60,000 nt of DNA. Source: Acanthaster planci (taxonomy: Eukaryota > Echinodermata > Asteroidea > Valvatida > Acanthasteridae). Shown here piece by piece: positions 38,372 through 52,242 of the stretch. Made by a program: the position numbers and the translations under genes. The notes beneath the pieces are model-generated. The model did no database searches. It was given only the letters and a program-made list of their open reading frames with translations, and was not told where the DNA came from. The stretch spans positions 1,060,658 to 1,120,657 of the forward strand of contig NW_019091410.1 of assembly GCF_001949145.1 (NCBI RefSeq). The letters are read 5' to 3'. How positions within the stretch are numbered: the first letter of the stretch is position 1; every line of letters starts with the position of its first letter.

Positions 38372-40675
38372 AAACGAGGTTTCCATTTGCCCCTTCCACC
38401 TACTAGTATTATCCGTCTGTCATTTTGGTAAATGGACACATGACTTTATGATGTGGAGTGTAGGCTCAAATGTTAGCAAAGACAACTGAAAACGAAAGTT
38501 GAGGTAAGCAGTGAATAACTAATTCACTCATGAGTAAATGATCTTGAACGTTTCAGCAAATGTTCAATTCAACGAAGAAACACTTTGATGAAGAAACAAC
38601 TTGAAATGCATTCCTACTAAACTATATTACGAGAATTGCAACATTAAGTAAATAACGTTGTGAAATGTTTGTTTAAATTATTACATCAAAATGAATATAT
38701 GATTCTTGACTCCCAAATAGCATTAGCATCATATTTAAGGCTATGAGCTGTAAACCCTATTGTTGTAGTGGTAGGCCAGTCACCAATCGGTCGGATGTCA
38801 TTTTTTAAGCCAAATGGAAAACATTCCCACGACGCCATTTTCATCCCTATTGCTCTCAGCTTAATGCATGATTTGGGCAGTATATCGCCTCTGTTATGGT
38901 GTTCACCTTGCTCCCCGAATCTCGGGAATTCTGTTGACATGCAGGTACATGGACACGCTCATTACCCTGTTGCTGAGTACGGCAGATTGACCTTTTTTCT
39001 TTTTTTAAACTGCATTGTGCCTTGGCATGTAACAATTTGATTACACTTCGGAGTGAAACAAAGGGTTTATGGTGTACCAATTATTTCATTTTTCCTGACA
39101 GTGAAACCAAGAGTTCCTCAAAAGTCGGACCAGCATGTCTGGAGCCCAGAAGCCAGGGATCAAAGTGAGAAACCACAACGAAAACATGTTCGGTTTCAGA
39201 ATTTTGGAAGGATGCTGCTGGAGCAGGAAACTCAGGCTGTCAGGTCAGAACACATATCCATATCGGTTTGGTATTCAAACCCGAGGTTGTATAGAAGTTG
39301 AACATAAATTCCAAACGATGAAATCTCACGAAAATTGTGGGGAGCGACGATTTTCAGTGAAGGAGCTGGTGCAGCATATGTTTATATTTTTTATTTGACG
39401 ATTTTTTTTGAAATACCCGCTTACTCGGTTACCTGTAGTAACTCATTCCCTGATAACCATCCTAAAGGTGGTGCGCACATTAATCCTGTGTGGTTTTGGC
39501 ATACATCTGGCGCTTCTACATGTATATAAGTGGCATAAACATTTTAGTTTTAGCCCAATTGAATGTGACACATAATGCGAAAAAAAAATCTTTTTGAAGT
39601 AGAAGAGAACACGGAGGCAATAAAACACCGGTTAAGCTGCCAAGGAGTCGGTTGCCGCATAATGCACTTGGTTTACACCAGCATTGCGATCATGTACTAT
39701 CCACCATGACTCATCGCAAGAGCCGTGCAGGTGTCCTACGAGTCTTCGCATTGCATGCATCATCCAGTGGGCTTCATGGGCCATTACGAAGAGTGAATTG
39801 TCACGTGCATCTTAACTTAAAAAATTTAATTAAAGTGCAAACTGAGCCGGCACTCTAAAAGGCAGTACGTTAAGAACTGAATTTCGAGGACGATGTTCAA
39901 AAAATAAAGAGCAGCAAACTCGACGTATGCACTTTCATTAATATTTATCTTTGTAATGCAATTGACAAGTTCCTTTGTCATGGAACAGTGCCTCCCTGGA
40001 AGGGCATACCATCCAAATGTTTGCAACAGTAAAGTCATTGACGTGACAGTCCGGTATTCCTTTACGGATTAATACTGATATAAAAAACCGTGCTGTCATA
40101 CTTCTTCTTGGGGAAAAAAAGAAAGACGGAGGCGGACCTGGTCCCACAGGACAACCCTCCTTGGAGTTTTATGGCTGTACACATGCCTTGATATAATGGT
40201 AAGGGGATTGCCCTAGGGAAATCAACCCCCTTTCAAGCCATGCCACGACCCGGCAAACTCGCCAATTTTCAATTTCGGCGAAGTGACAGGCAGCGCACTT
40301 CAGTGGCAAATGCGTGTATTCCCGCGCTTAGGAGTTTGCCCATCAACTCAACATGGCGAAATTGAGTAGGCTCCATCTGAGAGCAGTCGGTGTTTGGGGA
40401 AGGGGCAGCACGGTTTGCACAGTCCATTCTCTACGTGCCTGTGCTGGTAATAACTCCTTATCTCCCTATGCAACACGTCGCTTCCAAGACACTGGATTTG
40501 GTTCCATGTGCATGTATAAGATGTTTCATTAGGGTTAATGGACAGGCACGCTCTTCCTATGGTCGCGGAAGGCGTATGCTCATGCTTGTTGCAGTAAAAA
40601 GAAATATATATGTAGACGAAGTGACCCGATGACCCCGTGGCAGGCTTCTGTCGGCCTTTTATTCACTCACGGACC

Positions 40676-40859
40676 ATGATTCATTTGATAACGTATCGGT
40701 ATTGAAGTCAAAAACCTGTAGCATGTCGGTTTAGTTTTGCTTGTCGACTGAAACTGGACTCGGATGATTACACGCACAGAAAAACACAAACTTCACGATT
40801 CACTTGATAACGCATCGGTAGTGAAGTTTAAAACCCGTACAGCATGTCTGTTTAGTTTA
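40676..40859. repeat. Diverged direct duplication of a ~64-base block
   Basis: 40676-40738 and 40795-40859 share the order GATTCA-TTGATAACG-ATCGGTA-TGAAGT-AAAACC-GTA-GCATGTC-GTTTAGTTT with scattered substitutions and a small indel. The copies are in the same orientation, 56 bases apart. Origin unknown. Confidence 0.85.
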
Positions 40860-43800
40860 GGAAAAGAGGTAATTAAGCTCTAACGCTCAAGCAAAACTGT
40901 CCGCAGCATGAACAGAACAGTCACAGAAATTTTTACAAGCCTAGGTAAAGAAGCCTTGGCACTTTATCTTTATCCCAGTGATTCCACCATTTTCCTCCTC
41001 CATGCATACTAAAATTCGCATCAAACCAGAAAAGCCTCGAAAGCGACACAAAATGGCAATATATGGACAATAATTAAAGTTAGTGGAACACAGATATATA
41101 AATTTGTTACAATGTTTCTGGTCGCACGTGTTAACCACCAGTATACCACTGCAGATTGGGCAAATTAATTCTAATGCTGCTTGTCATCTTCTTTAACCTT
41201 TCTGCGTGTGCAGCCGCTGTCAAACCTGATTAACATTTAACCTCTGAAGACGTGCGTAATAACTAAAGATAAGAAAGAAAACTACAACGTCTAGTGAAGC
41301 AGCCTTGCACGATTGAAAGTAGAATACAAAATATCTCACACTTGTGACACTGTACTCTTTCAACATCTCAAAGGAAGTTAACAAAGTGTAAGGAAAATGG
41401 CACAGACAAACAAACAAGGCAAAACTGTTGTCCAGTTTGTTTGATTTCTAGAAGGGGATTCCGAAGACCCCTTTATAATCATCTTTTTTACTAGTCAGGA
41501 CTTGGCCATGCCTTCAGTTGCGGGTCCCAGCTGAGTCAATTAGCCCCGAGTGCTTCACGCAGACGTCTTCGTCTGACGACGGCCACCTCACATTGTCTTT
41601 GTGGGCTCTAGCTCTCAGAGAAGACACAGATTCTGTTGGCATGGTGATTGATCCAAAATTAGCCGCACCTGTCTCTTAGGACCAGAGCAAGTATTTAACT
41701 CGCCTGACAGAGACGGGGAAGATGGAGGGGAAAAAAAGGAAAATTCACAGAAGGGTTCAGGAGTGTAATAGCGCGCGAGTGACGGTAAAGAAGAAGGCAC
41801 GGGAGCCGTCAAGACCCGGCACTCAAGATCTTAGTGACAATAGGGTCACAAAAGATAAAGCAGTATGGGGGAATGGAAATAGTCTGCCGCGAATGTATCA
41901 CATTTTGATGTTTCACATAAGGTGGCTTATGCCGCTGCAATCTCCTTTTTGTCATAAACATTTATTACGGACATGAGAAGCTCGCATTCTGCCATCGAGT
42001 AGAAAATTAAATTTACTCGCCTGTAGAGGTGGCTTGTAATGCATTTTTGATGTTGGCAAGCTGAAGAACTGTAAAAACTCACGGACTGCAGTGCATCTTC
42101 TTTTAATTATACCTCGGGAGACCCTGTTTAAAGTACACCCTACGTGAATGTTGTCAGCATGTTGTCGTTCTTGTTTACGTTGTGAAGATGGGTTTCATAT
42201 CCTCAAGGGTATCTGGAGTCTTGAATAATCCACTAACGTTTTCCATATCACAAGTGTGATTAAGTCATGATTTTTACCTCAAGAAAGATTTTATCAACAC
42301 GATACGATATTGTCTAAATATGGAATAGCCTATCTTTTGATAAAATATTGGAGATTGGGATATCGGCGATATCGTTAATATCAGCGATCGTTTTGCTCAA
42401 CCGAGTTTTCCGAAATACAAAATTAAATCGTTGGTGTTTCGTTTTCCTCAAATCTCACTGATTTCCTCATACTTAGCAAAACTAACCTCATTTTGTTGCA
42501 GTTCTGTACGTAAGATGTCAAAACCTACAAGGCTAAATCTAAAAAGAAAATTGCTAACGAGGACATCAGAAACATCACACCACGATAAGCCAGCTTTTAT
42601 GACACCAAACAGTGAACGTACCCAGACTCCAATGGGCCACATCTAAAGAACGACCACGTCTTCCTTTTAATCTTACCAGTGTTGTGTTCTGGTAAAATAC
42701 GTGCATAGCCTTTACCATTGTTTTTGCGTGGCACAGGACGCTAATTAATACCGTATGTATTTAGCTGTCACAATAATAAAATACCAAATGGAGAGTTAAG
42801 CTTTGTTTACGAGATTCGCCTGTACCTGACGGTTGAATTCAGAATCAAGCACCCCACTTTTCACTATGAAATACACTTCTGTGTTGATTCTTGTCTGATT
42901 TAAAATTTCGCACGTAAACATATCTAATCCTGCCTTTCTGTGGCGCGTCATCTACCGGTCAATGCGTTTCGACGCGGTTCACAGTGCTGCGCGCAGGTTA
43001 TATACGTATAATTGTTCATTGGTCAGAATCACTTTCGGACATTTTTATCCGGGTACGCAAGGAACGAAACAAATGATCCGTCTGTTCCAGCTATAGTAGT
43101 CGGTAAAAAAAAGCGATTTTGCCACACCACATTGTTCATAGATTATACTTTCAGTCATGTTTTCAGTCATACATACTTTGAGGGCAATTTTATCGTCGTA
43201 TTTGCAATATCGCCGGGGAAAGATTCGAGTACGAAAAAAAATAATATCACCAGCACCAGATACTATTACACTTTTTTCTGTACAATATCACTGAAATATG
43301 GCTTGTACTAATAATTATTTTGTTTGCCCGCCTTGTACTTTGGATTTCAAATCCCCTGTTTGACAGGACGTGTCAGCGCTTCATTGAGTCATGACGAGCT
43401 AATTACAAACGAAGCCGGCGACGGAGAGTGAATGTTCTCTGTCAGCCGTTCGTTTAATGAGATACCTACTCAATCGTGAAACGAGACTAGGGGAGATATT
43501 CAACACTGCCCACCGAGTAGTGGACATGAAACACAAAGCTGCGGAGCACTTTGCCCATTACTTCTTGCTGTAATACCATTTATAACAAGAAAAATACTTT
43601 TTGAAAAGGCTAGCAACTGGTCGGTTTCTTTTTTTTTGTGTAATTCTTCATATTCTAAGTTTTCAATCAACAATCATGACGATCGCGAGTATTCCGACCT
43701 ACCTTTATAGTAAAAAAGTAAATGTTCTCAAAATAAATTAACATTTAATAGGCATTACCTTCAATGCCTTGACGCATGAGAAAAAGATGAAAAAGATTTG

Positions 43801-46800
43801 CCACCTGTTTAATTAATCATTAACTACGGTCACAGCATCAATTGTCACAATTCCGAATTAGTGTGTGCTTCGGCATCCCATGTATTCCTAGCTCTTGACA
43901 GGATGCCACACATGTTGATGCCAGTACAAGTAAATGTATATGAAAACGAGAACATGTATAATTTAATTTCAATTTTCATAGTAGAGAAGAAGATATTATT
44001 GATGGCTAAGGTAACCTTCTCTCATGGTAAAAACCTGCTCTAAAACTCGAACTGTAGCGGCAGAACATTGCCATACATGCCTGTCTTAATGGCCAAAGTC
44101 ATAGCTGGGTCTGCAAATTGCATGTCAGTGCTGTTAGTTTAATGCATTCCTAATCATCTGATTCACCAGAGCAAATGTTATCAAAAGTTAACACGGAGGA
44201 AAAGCAGCAAAGAGCTATAGAATCTATATGTTGTCGGTTAATTTTTTTGCTTCAGGTCTGCTCCACCCCACATAATGGAGGGCTATTTGTCAAATAAGTG
44301 TGGTGAAAAAAAACAACATCCCTAGGACAGTCCTTCACGGTGCATTTGTGGCCTGCTTTCGGTGAGGCCAAACCCCGTGCCGAATTTAGTCTAAATTCCC
44401 AGGTGAGCGGCACGAATGTTTCTCCCCTCGGTTCAGGTGATGCGACCGCTGCTGTTAAGTGCGTATTACACCTTGTCACTTGGCGGTACGATTCCGGCAG
44501 GCGACGAGTCCCGAATTCGTTTAACAACGATGTCCTAATTACGGGGCCAGCCGTGGGGAGATGCCCGAACCGCCAAGATCCCGAAATGTCAAGCAGTGTA
44601 CGGTCGCAAGAGTCTCCCTTGGCTCAATGTGCCATTCTTTTGAGGACATGGCAAGGGTACCCTAGCCGGCACGTTCTCCGCAAAGCAATTTTCGTCAAAA
44701 ACGAATCCAAGCCTGCGGCAAAATGTGTATGAAAAAACAAAGCACACGCTAGGGATAATCTGCAGGTGACAAACGCTTTCATCTACATGTTAAAGGTGGC
44801 CGGGGGTCGTACATCGGAATTGTACCATGTCACCATTAGTGTGTTTAGAAGAAAAAGAGGAAAAATCCTTAGAAACGGATCACTCCAGAAATTACTAGAG
44901 GCTTATATGACAGCTCAATTTACAACGTAACAAAAACCGAATTGCTTTCATTACAGGTGCTATTTCAGGCTTAATGTAAATCACATGCAATACCGGTCGA
45001 ATGATCTCAGCAGGCAATGCAGTCATGATAAAAATGGCCGAAAGTGCCGATTCTTATGTTCCTGGACAATCTCAATTAACCGTTTTCTCGGGGTCACGGT
45101 ACCTTTGAAATTCAATACACTTTTCACTATCTCGAAAAAGTCTTTTCAGGTCGGTCATTTTAGTTTTCTGAAAAACAGGCAGCTTGCAGCAAATAACGCA
45201 GTGCAGTGCAATTTGCTCTTTTCCAATTAAAGATGAAACGGCTAAACGTCTAAAACACGCGCAGCCCTAGTCTGTGCAAACATTGAAGCTCAAAATGTTT
45301 TTATTGACCAGCTTTCTCGCGGAGAGCTAAGTGCACCTTCTTCAATAAGGAGAAAAAAATTAATGGGTCTTGTTGGAGAGCACAATTACTGATTTCACGA
45401 GACCTGGAAAATCTTGGAACAAATCATCACCGTATAAGGGCTCTTTCATCAAAGAAAGGGTGTGACGGTTGTGGCTTTCTCGTATGTCACGCTGCCTGGC
45501 TACTCTCACAATAGTGTGAGAACCGGTCCTCATCATAGTTCACCTTCACAACTGGGAGTTCCCGCTGTCTTTTTAGGGAAGCCAGGAACACCTGCAATTG
45601 AGTTGAGCATGGTATGGCGAGCTGGCAAACAGTCACGTTCAAACCCATCCCAAGAGTTGTACGTGTTGACACATGGATGCTGGAGTAACCCCTGCGGATC
45701 TCTGGGTTCCGCAAATCAGGTCAACTTGAAGTGAACCACTCTTTATATAGCATTTGCGCTGCACAAAATAAACCGACATTTCACCCAATTACTCAGACCA
45801 CGGGAGAATATTATTTGATGAAACTGGTGCCATTTCATTGTCTTTGAGCGCCACAACTGCCCGTTTTTCAATAACATTGTGGATTGTTTAATAGTGACCG
45901 TCTTCTTGTATCCTAGTAAATGCTTCCTTCTATTAGTATTACCCTTGATATGATGTGATGATCCATTTGATGTGGTTCAGACATAGACAGAAAAACGTTG
46001 CATCAGCCTCTTGTATAGCGTTACACCTCGTAAAAAATGTCTGGCACGTGAAAATTCTCACCTGTCGTCATCGATGACTGAAAACTTTGCACTGGGGTGG
46101 TTATTGATTTGACACCATATATCGATGCGATATTTCATTTCGCACATTTAACTTGACACGAAACCTAACTTCGATGAAGATGAACTTTGCCCACATTTAC
46201 TTTTGTGAGACTACTTTTTTCGGATAGTCAGACGAAGACTTGTTTTTTCGTAGGGGCCTCCATCATATATTGCCCCACTTTTCGCTGGTTTGTTACTTAA
46301 ACTAGGTCTGGATCATGTCGTTCCACCGAAAGAAAATTAAGTTGAGATGTGGTGTCGTTTATCTGACCCCATTCTTGATTGATTAAGATTGAAAAATTGG
46401 CATCATCGCATAGGCACACTTGCATTGCTTTTGACCTCTGGGATATCAGTCTTGGCTGCTGATTCCGTTTAACACACATTTTTTTGATAAAGAAGACAAG
46501 CTTTTTCTACGGGTAACCAATTTTCACCCTGTTTGTCGACGTAATAACAGTATTCATCAAGGATTGTGCTGCTTCATCGGCATGCAGGGGTAAAACGGTG
46601 TCAAACTCCTAGATATTCTTTCAGCTGTTAAATTTCGTCTGTGCCTGGAGTCGTTGGCATGAATTTGAAGTGAATAGTGCTAGTTAAAGCATATGAGAAA
46701 GCCGCACCTGGAGAGATCGTTGTCATGCTTCACAAATTCAGCCATGTTTAAACATTTTATTTGTTCCCCCAATGTCTATATTAACTGCACGCGATATTCC

Positions 46801-47410
46801 AGTGTTCATCAGTAACTGTTATCGCCAGTTTTGTTTAGTGCGCTTGGTTAGGAAAGACCAATCTTTTTCATTTTCTTTAGTTTCAACCGATATTTGTCAG
46901 AACAAAGACTAAAGAGAGATTCCAAACCGTATTTTCATTATTACCAATGTGTAAAGGTAACGTATTTGCCCAGATCACTTTATGATTTCGTTTCATATTG
47001 TTGATTTACGGTGAAGTATATTTATGTTTTTAACCTCTTAACTGTAAATAGCCCAACAGTGATTGGTTAACTCAGGCCAATATTTCCGTCTTGTCTGAAC
47101 TGAGTAGAAGCTCTTGATACAATGGCCATCTTCCTTTGATTTTAATACGTAGCAAGCTTTAAGTGCTCTAATTCTCAGATTCTCTTCGTGAAGTTACCAA
47201 GATTCCTATACTATCATACCTAAATATTCAATCGCGGAACACACTCGAGAGGTCTCAGTGTATATATATACGTACCTTGCAATAATATTTGGTCTTTTTC
47301 AGCCCTGTCCGAAATCAATGTCAGTTTTATATCCGATTTAAGGCACCGTGATTTGGAGAGATAAAATCTGGACAAAAATCTGTGTAATGATTTAGGTAAC
47401 TCAGTTCGTC
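40860..47410. other. Intergenic stretch without recognised genes
   Basis: Mostly AT-rich. GC-richer patches open in several frames lie at about 44.25-44.73 kb and 45.46-45.73 kb; I recognise no family in them. A GATATCG-rich small palindromic patch lies near 42.36 kb. Confidence 0.45.
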
Positions 47411-47418
47411 CAAACAAG

Positions 47419-47636
47419 CACTGGCGTAGCCACGGGGGGCCTGCGGGCACATGCCCCCCTCACACATTCCCGGTGGGCCCCCCAATTAAAAAACGGATGA
47501 ATGGATATTGAACAAGGCTAACAAAAACGGCCCCAAAAAAACAAAACAAAACAAAAAATGTACCACTGAAAGCTGGTGGCCCCCCAGATGCTGGTGCCCC
47601 CTTTGTGCCCCCTCGTAAATCCTTGCTAGGCCACTG
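47419..47636. mobile_element. hAT-like MITE with perfect 8-bp target-site duplication
   Basis: The element starts CACTGGCGTAGCCACGGGGG, and its other end, complemented, is CAGTGGCCTAGCAAGGATTT. It is flanked by identical CAAACAAG octamers (47411-47418, 47637-47644). Terminal CAGTG-type inverted repeats plus an 8-bp duplication are the hallmark of hAT transposons. At 218 bases it has no transposase and would depend on an autonomous relative. The G-run near the left end and C-runs inside are typical of such elements. Confidence 0.88.
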
Positions 47637-47644
47637 CAAACAAG

Positions 47645-50600
47645 AAGTGCTAACAATTCTTTACACGGAGAAAATGTCTTGGATAGACCGTCTCCATAGA
47701 CACAGTTATAGGTGAACAATCTACAAAACATCAATTTAGCCATCTCTGTGAAGAGTTCTGAAGAGTAATCTGTTATAGAGTCATGTCACAAACTGGGGCC
47801 TGGGTTGTGTTGCTGCCTTCACATTCCGTCTACATATAAACAGAGATGGTTCAATAATTCTAGCAAAACAAAAAAATGATAAAGTCGGATCTGTTTTATT
47901 TAGATCATGTCATTCTCTTTTTCCATCGAAATCAAATGCTAGAAATGCTTTTGACAAAATTACCAACAACATCAAAACATATAATTTATGAAAGTTATAT
48001 TATAGACTGATGCATTACGAATGTGTACACAAATCCGATTTACATGTGTAATGGAAGTCGTAAGAAGTCGGTTTTAGTGTTTCCTTACATGTATGTGTGA
48101 AAGTACTTGTTGAAGAATGAAGTTGAAACTTCCTTTTTTTTGGAGATGCGCATGCCCTCGCTGTCGGCCAAAAAGGGGCTTTGAAGCACTTTAACTACAA
48201 AATGTAATGGTGAAGTGGATGTTATATCCTTTTGTATGATATCATTTCATTCGTCGTTTTATTTCCACCTTGTTATACATTATTAAGAATCATTTTGCTT
48301 TGGTGACACTGCTTGTCAGATTCAACCTTCGTCATAAAAATGTGCATGAGTCTAGTTTTACGCAAGTGATTACAATATCTTTACGTATGACAGACATAAT
48401 ACACAACCTTTCTCCTTGTGATATTTTTGTATGATAAAGCCCTGATACCAATTCCTTGGAAATAACGCACTTTAAAAGGCAAGTGATTAATAATGCGTTT
48501 ATTTCCAACATCTTATTTTAAGAAGCAACTTTTAAAAACTGGATTTCAATTGTTGGTTGCTACTGATCAGTTACCGTGTACCAAGAGGAATGGGTGTATG
48601 GTTTGAACGTATGGTGTCAATATTCACATAAAAGGAATACACATGACGTCATGTACTTCTATTGAAACTGAAATTGGTTAACAGCTTCTTCATTACGTTA
48701 TCAAATTGTACAAGCATATTGTTGTATTACACGATATATACATTTACAGTCATTATTTTTATACTTCGACGATAAAAGTTTTCATATTTCACCTAAAGTC
48801 GCTGTAATAGCTGTTAGACACTATTTTACAAAATCGACTTGAACTTAACCTTTACCTATGGAATCTCCATATTATATCCATTAAAAAGGGAACACACACA
48901 TTGTAATTAACAAACCGAACGGAGGCCCAGAGTTACTGTGCAGCTAGTGCTATAGCACCTGGAAAGCTTTTTTTACTTGTCTTTACTGTAATCAATCACT
49001 CGATTCGGTTCTTCATTAACAGAATTGAAGTCTACCACTAAACATTGCGTGTCTCAATGCAGGTCGTATTTGCAGGTGATGTTTGCCCTGCTACCTCTAA
49101 AATGCCCTCAATAAAATAGAGTACTCGTCTTCATTCAATTGGTATCGGCTATCTGTTGACATTTTATATCCCTTCTGGGGAAAGAACTAACATTGAGACC
49201 ATCAACGCGTTCAGGAGAAGGTGCCACTTCGTTTCGCACTCTTAGAGATTTCCCTCATAATTACGGCATAATTACACTTATGCTTTCCATTTCTGACTCT
49301 CAGCGTGGTTTGACTCTCTACCAAATCAGCAGTTCTGCACACACTGCCATCCAGAAATTGCAGGTTCTTTGGACGGTGTTGCAAAAGTTTCTGTTTCTCC
49401 AAAAACTGAGAGTTGTGATCCTGACATGACCATTGGCAAAAATCATGATTATAGGCGGCAAGAGAACTTTTTCATTAACAAGGATCAGATTATTTTGTTT
49501 TTACACTAAGACCCCAAAACACAGGTTCTGTTTTAAATGATTAAAACCTGGTTCTTCCATTTTCAAGTTGCAGAGCGCATTGTATGAACATAAACTTTTA
49601 CAAACGTGCCGTTGCTGAAATTTAAAAACAAACGACTACAAGCCCCATTCGCTAGATTTTGTTTAGATCACTTGCAAGTTATACAACTTGATATTGAGCA
49701 GTTTCTTGTATATTACTATGCGAAACTTGTCTAAAATGCATTTGAACGTATCCTTCGAATTTGAACATTTTGTTAGCAATGTTAGAAGCTCGCTCATTGC
49801 GTACAAAAACATTGAGAAGTACATAAAGCACATGCTACTGATGTCACTATGTTAAACAATTTAGAACGTTATACTTAAAATGTTATAATGGAAAACACAT
49901 TAAACATGAAAACAAGTCTTTTAATGAAAAGGCAGTAAAACTGGACACTGCCCAGTAGGGAATTAATTACATATCATGATGTTCAAGTCCGATTGACAGT
50001 CGGTATAGGTACATGTATATTAAAATAATTCAAAGTAATGCACCTTCATGACAAAGTCATGTTTAAAGGGTAAACTTAAATAACATATTTGGAAGTAATT
50101 TATTTAATTGAATAACGTAGACATGAAGTCGTTCTGAAAAAATTCCGCCACATCTTAGCTTGATAATGCCAACAAATGGCCTTTACCATCAAGCCCCAAG
50201 AGGACAATTATAGCAGTTTCTAAATGTCAATTTTGCTGCTTTAAAGGGAACTAAAACATTCAAAACTGACCAGTATTCAATGGAACGAGTTTTCCAACTA
50301 CATGTACATTAGAGCCTTAAACAAAAGGTTCTGCGCCCGCTAAATCAACAATTTTCGAGTCAAAATTGATGATGGACAAGTAACATTCCGATGGAGAGAG
50401 GAAAGTACAAGTATGTACGTTTAAACTACTAACATGCATTGTTGGGGGGGCGTTACGGAAACGTGATCTGGAGCGTTATCACTAACAGTGCAAACACCAC
50501 TAACACTGAGTCGTACCATCCACTCGTTGGTCACGAAAAAATAATGTTCGTACCGGTGATGTGGTCTTGTCTGTCCGTTTTCATTGCTTTACCAACTCGT

Positions 50601-52178
50601 TTTACACTTCCGTACTGTAGATACCGTATACTGTCTATTCGCGAATAGGTCCGTCAGTTTTCAAAAATAAACCGGGTCCGATGTCTGTTGTGGCACAGCC
50701 TTCATGGTTTTGTGTTTGCATCTTGTCAAAGGATTTTGCCATCCCCAACAGAGGGAGAATTCCAATTCCATGCGTAGTTTATTATTAATACACAAATAGG
50801 TTTTCTGATCTTGCATGACTAAATTTATGATTTTCAGGTATTCACTTCAAATAATACTCGAAAGCCTACATTCACTAGGAAACGTAGGATGTGATTTGAA
50901 CCATTAGTGGACTAAACAGAACGTGCTTTCATTTTTTTTTCTCATGCCACAAAAGATTATGTTGTACATGATTTATTACCTTTATGGCAGTAGAATCGGA
51001 CCTTCAATTGGGTTCGCGAAAAGAAAGTAATTCAAATAAAAACATGAAACGTTTGTAAAATGTCCTAGCGTGATAGGGTTGGTATATATGGTAATAGTTG
51101 TATATCAGCAAGTCATCGATCGATGTTTTGTTCGTTCGTCTGCAAGGTGTCCGTTAACCACCACGTCCTCAGCGTTAAATATACAGACTAGTTTGCTGCA
51201 GTTCTTTGCACCCTCAGATACAGATTTGTGTTCATCGGCCTCAGTAGGGCACACGAATCTTTGCGCAGCACTCCTTAAAATGACCCACACAGTGTCATCC
51301 ACAGCTCCAATGTGGGGTGGAATTTTGTAGCGCTGAGGTTATGGGGAATGTGTACATCATGTCTTACATAAATTTATTTTATGTGAACGTGCACGATCTT
51401 CAGTTGAAAAGGATTACACCGCGAAAGTACCTCCAAGATTTACTGTACCATGAGTCATGACCAACAATTACCGCTAAGAATTATTTGTTGAAATTAGTTG
51501 GCATTACAGTGTGCCACAAATAGATTGGTCTGATGCATCGAATATACAGGCATCGTGAAAAATGCATTTTCGTGCTGTTAACAGTTCGTTATCATGCCAT
51601 TTCGGGGTGCTTTGCAATCATTACGATTCCTCATTCAGTCACGTCACGTCGAGTCATTACGTCCTTACAAACAAAAGGGCCGATAGTGTGAGAGGATGGG
51701 AGACAAACATCCAAAGGTTTTACAACATCCTGACAACTTTCCACAAGTACGGACTACACAGTGGCGAAAACAGGAAAATCAACACGACAGGATCACGGTA
51801 TACGTAACGTTTCTCAAATGTGATTTATGATGGACACTTTGGCGTATGTATTTTTACTGGATTGAAAAACATGGACAGCTTTCTTGCATATTATTAAATT
51901 ACCGAAAAGTAAGGGGTGGTAAATCCGTAGATGCCCTCAGCCTGAGCTTTGAAACATTTGTTTCAAAAACTAATATAAAACAGTCTTTGCCGTGCTATGA
52001 TGCATCCCTCTTCCAAAGTTATTTGAAACTGGGCGGTTAAGCTTGTTAATTTGACGTATTTCTACCTAAATACGTGGTGTTTTACCAGAGGCTCCATCTT
52101 GTTCCATGCGTTAATTTTTCTTGTCCTTTTGGAAACATTTCGGTTAATTTGGAAATAACATTCTGTAGCTTAATGATA
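47645..52178. other. Intergenic stretch downstream of receptor guanylate cyclase A
   Basis: AT-rich sequence with no recognised gene. It includes a 14-base palindrome ACATGACGTCATGT with a CRE core at 48641-48654. Open frames near 49.2, 51.1 and 51.6 kb lack domain signatures. Confidence 0.5.
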
Positions 52179-52184
52179 TTTATT
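52179..52184 (-). terminator. Polyadenylation signal of receptor guanylate cyclase A
   Basis: A canonical AATAAA hexamer on the minus strand lies about 60 bases after the TAA stop of the last exon, in a run reading ATAAATAAATATC. It would give a very short 3' UTR of roughly 80 bases. No cDNA evidence is available, and further signals downstream could also be used. Confidence 0.6.
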
Positions 52185-52242
52185 TATGTTTAAAACGACC
52201 AAATCATTATTTTCACCTTCGATGTAGGACAGAATCTGCTGA

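Noticed and set aside
44252-44732. Plus 130-codon and minus 91-codon open frames
   Set aside because: Both strands are open in a GC-richer patch and neither product is recognisable.
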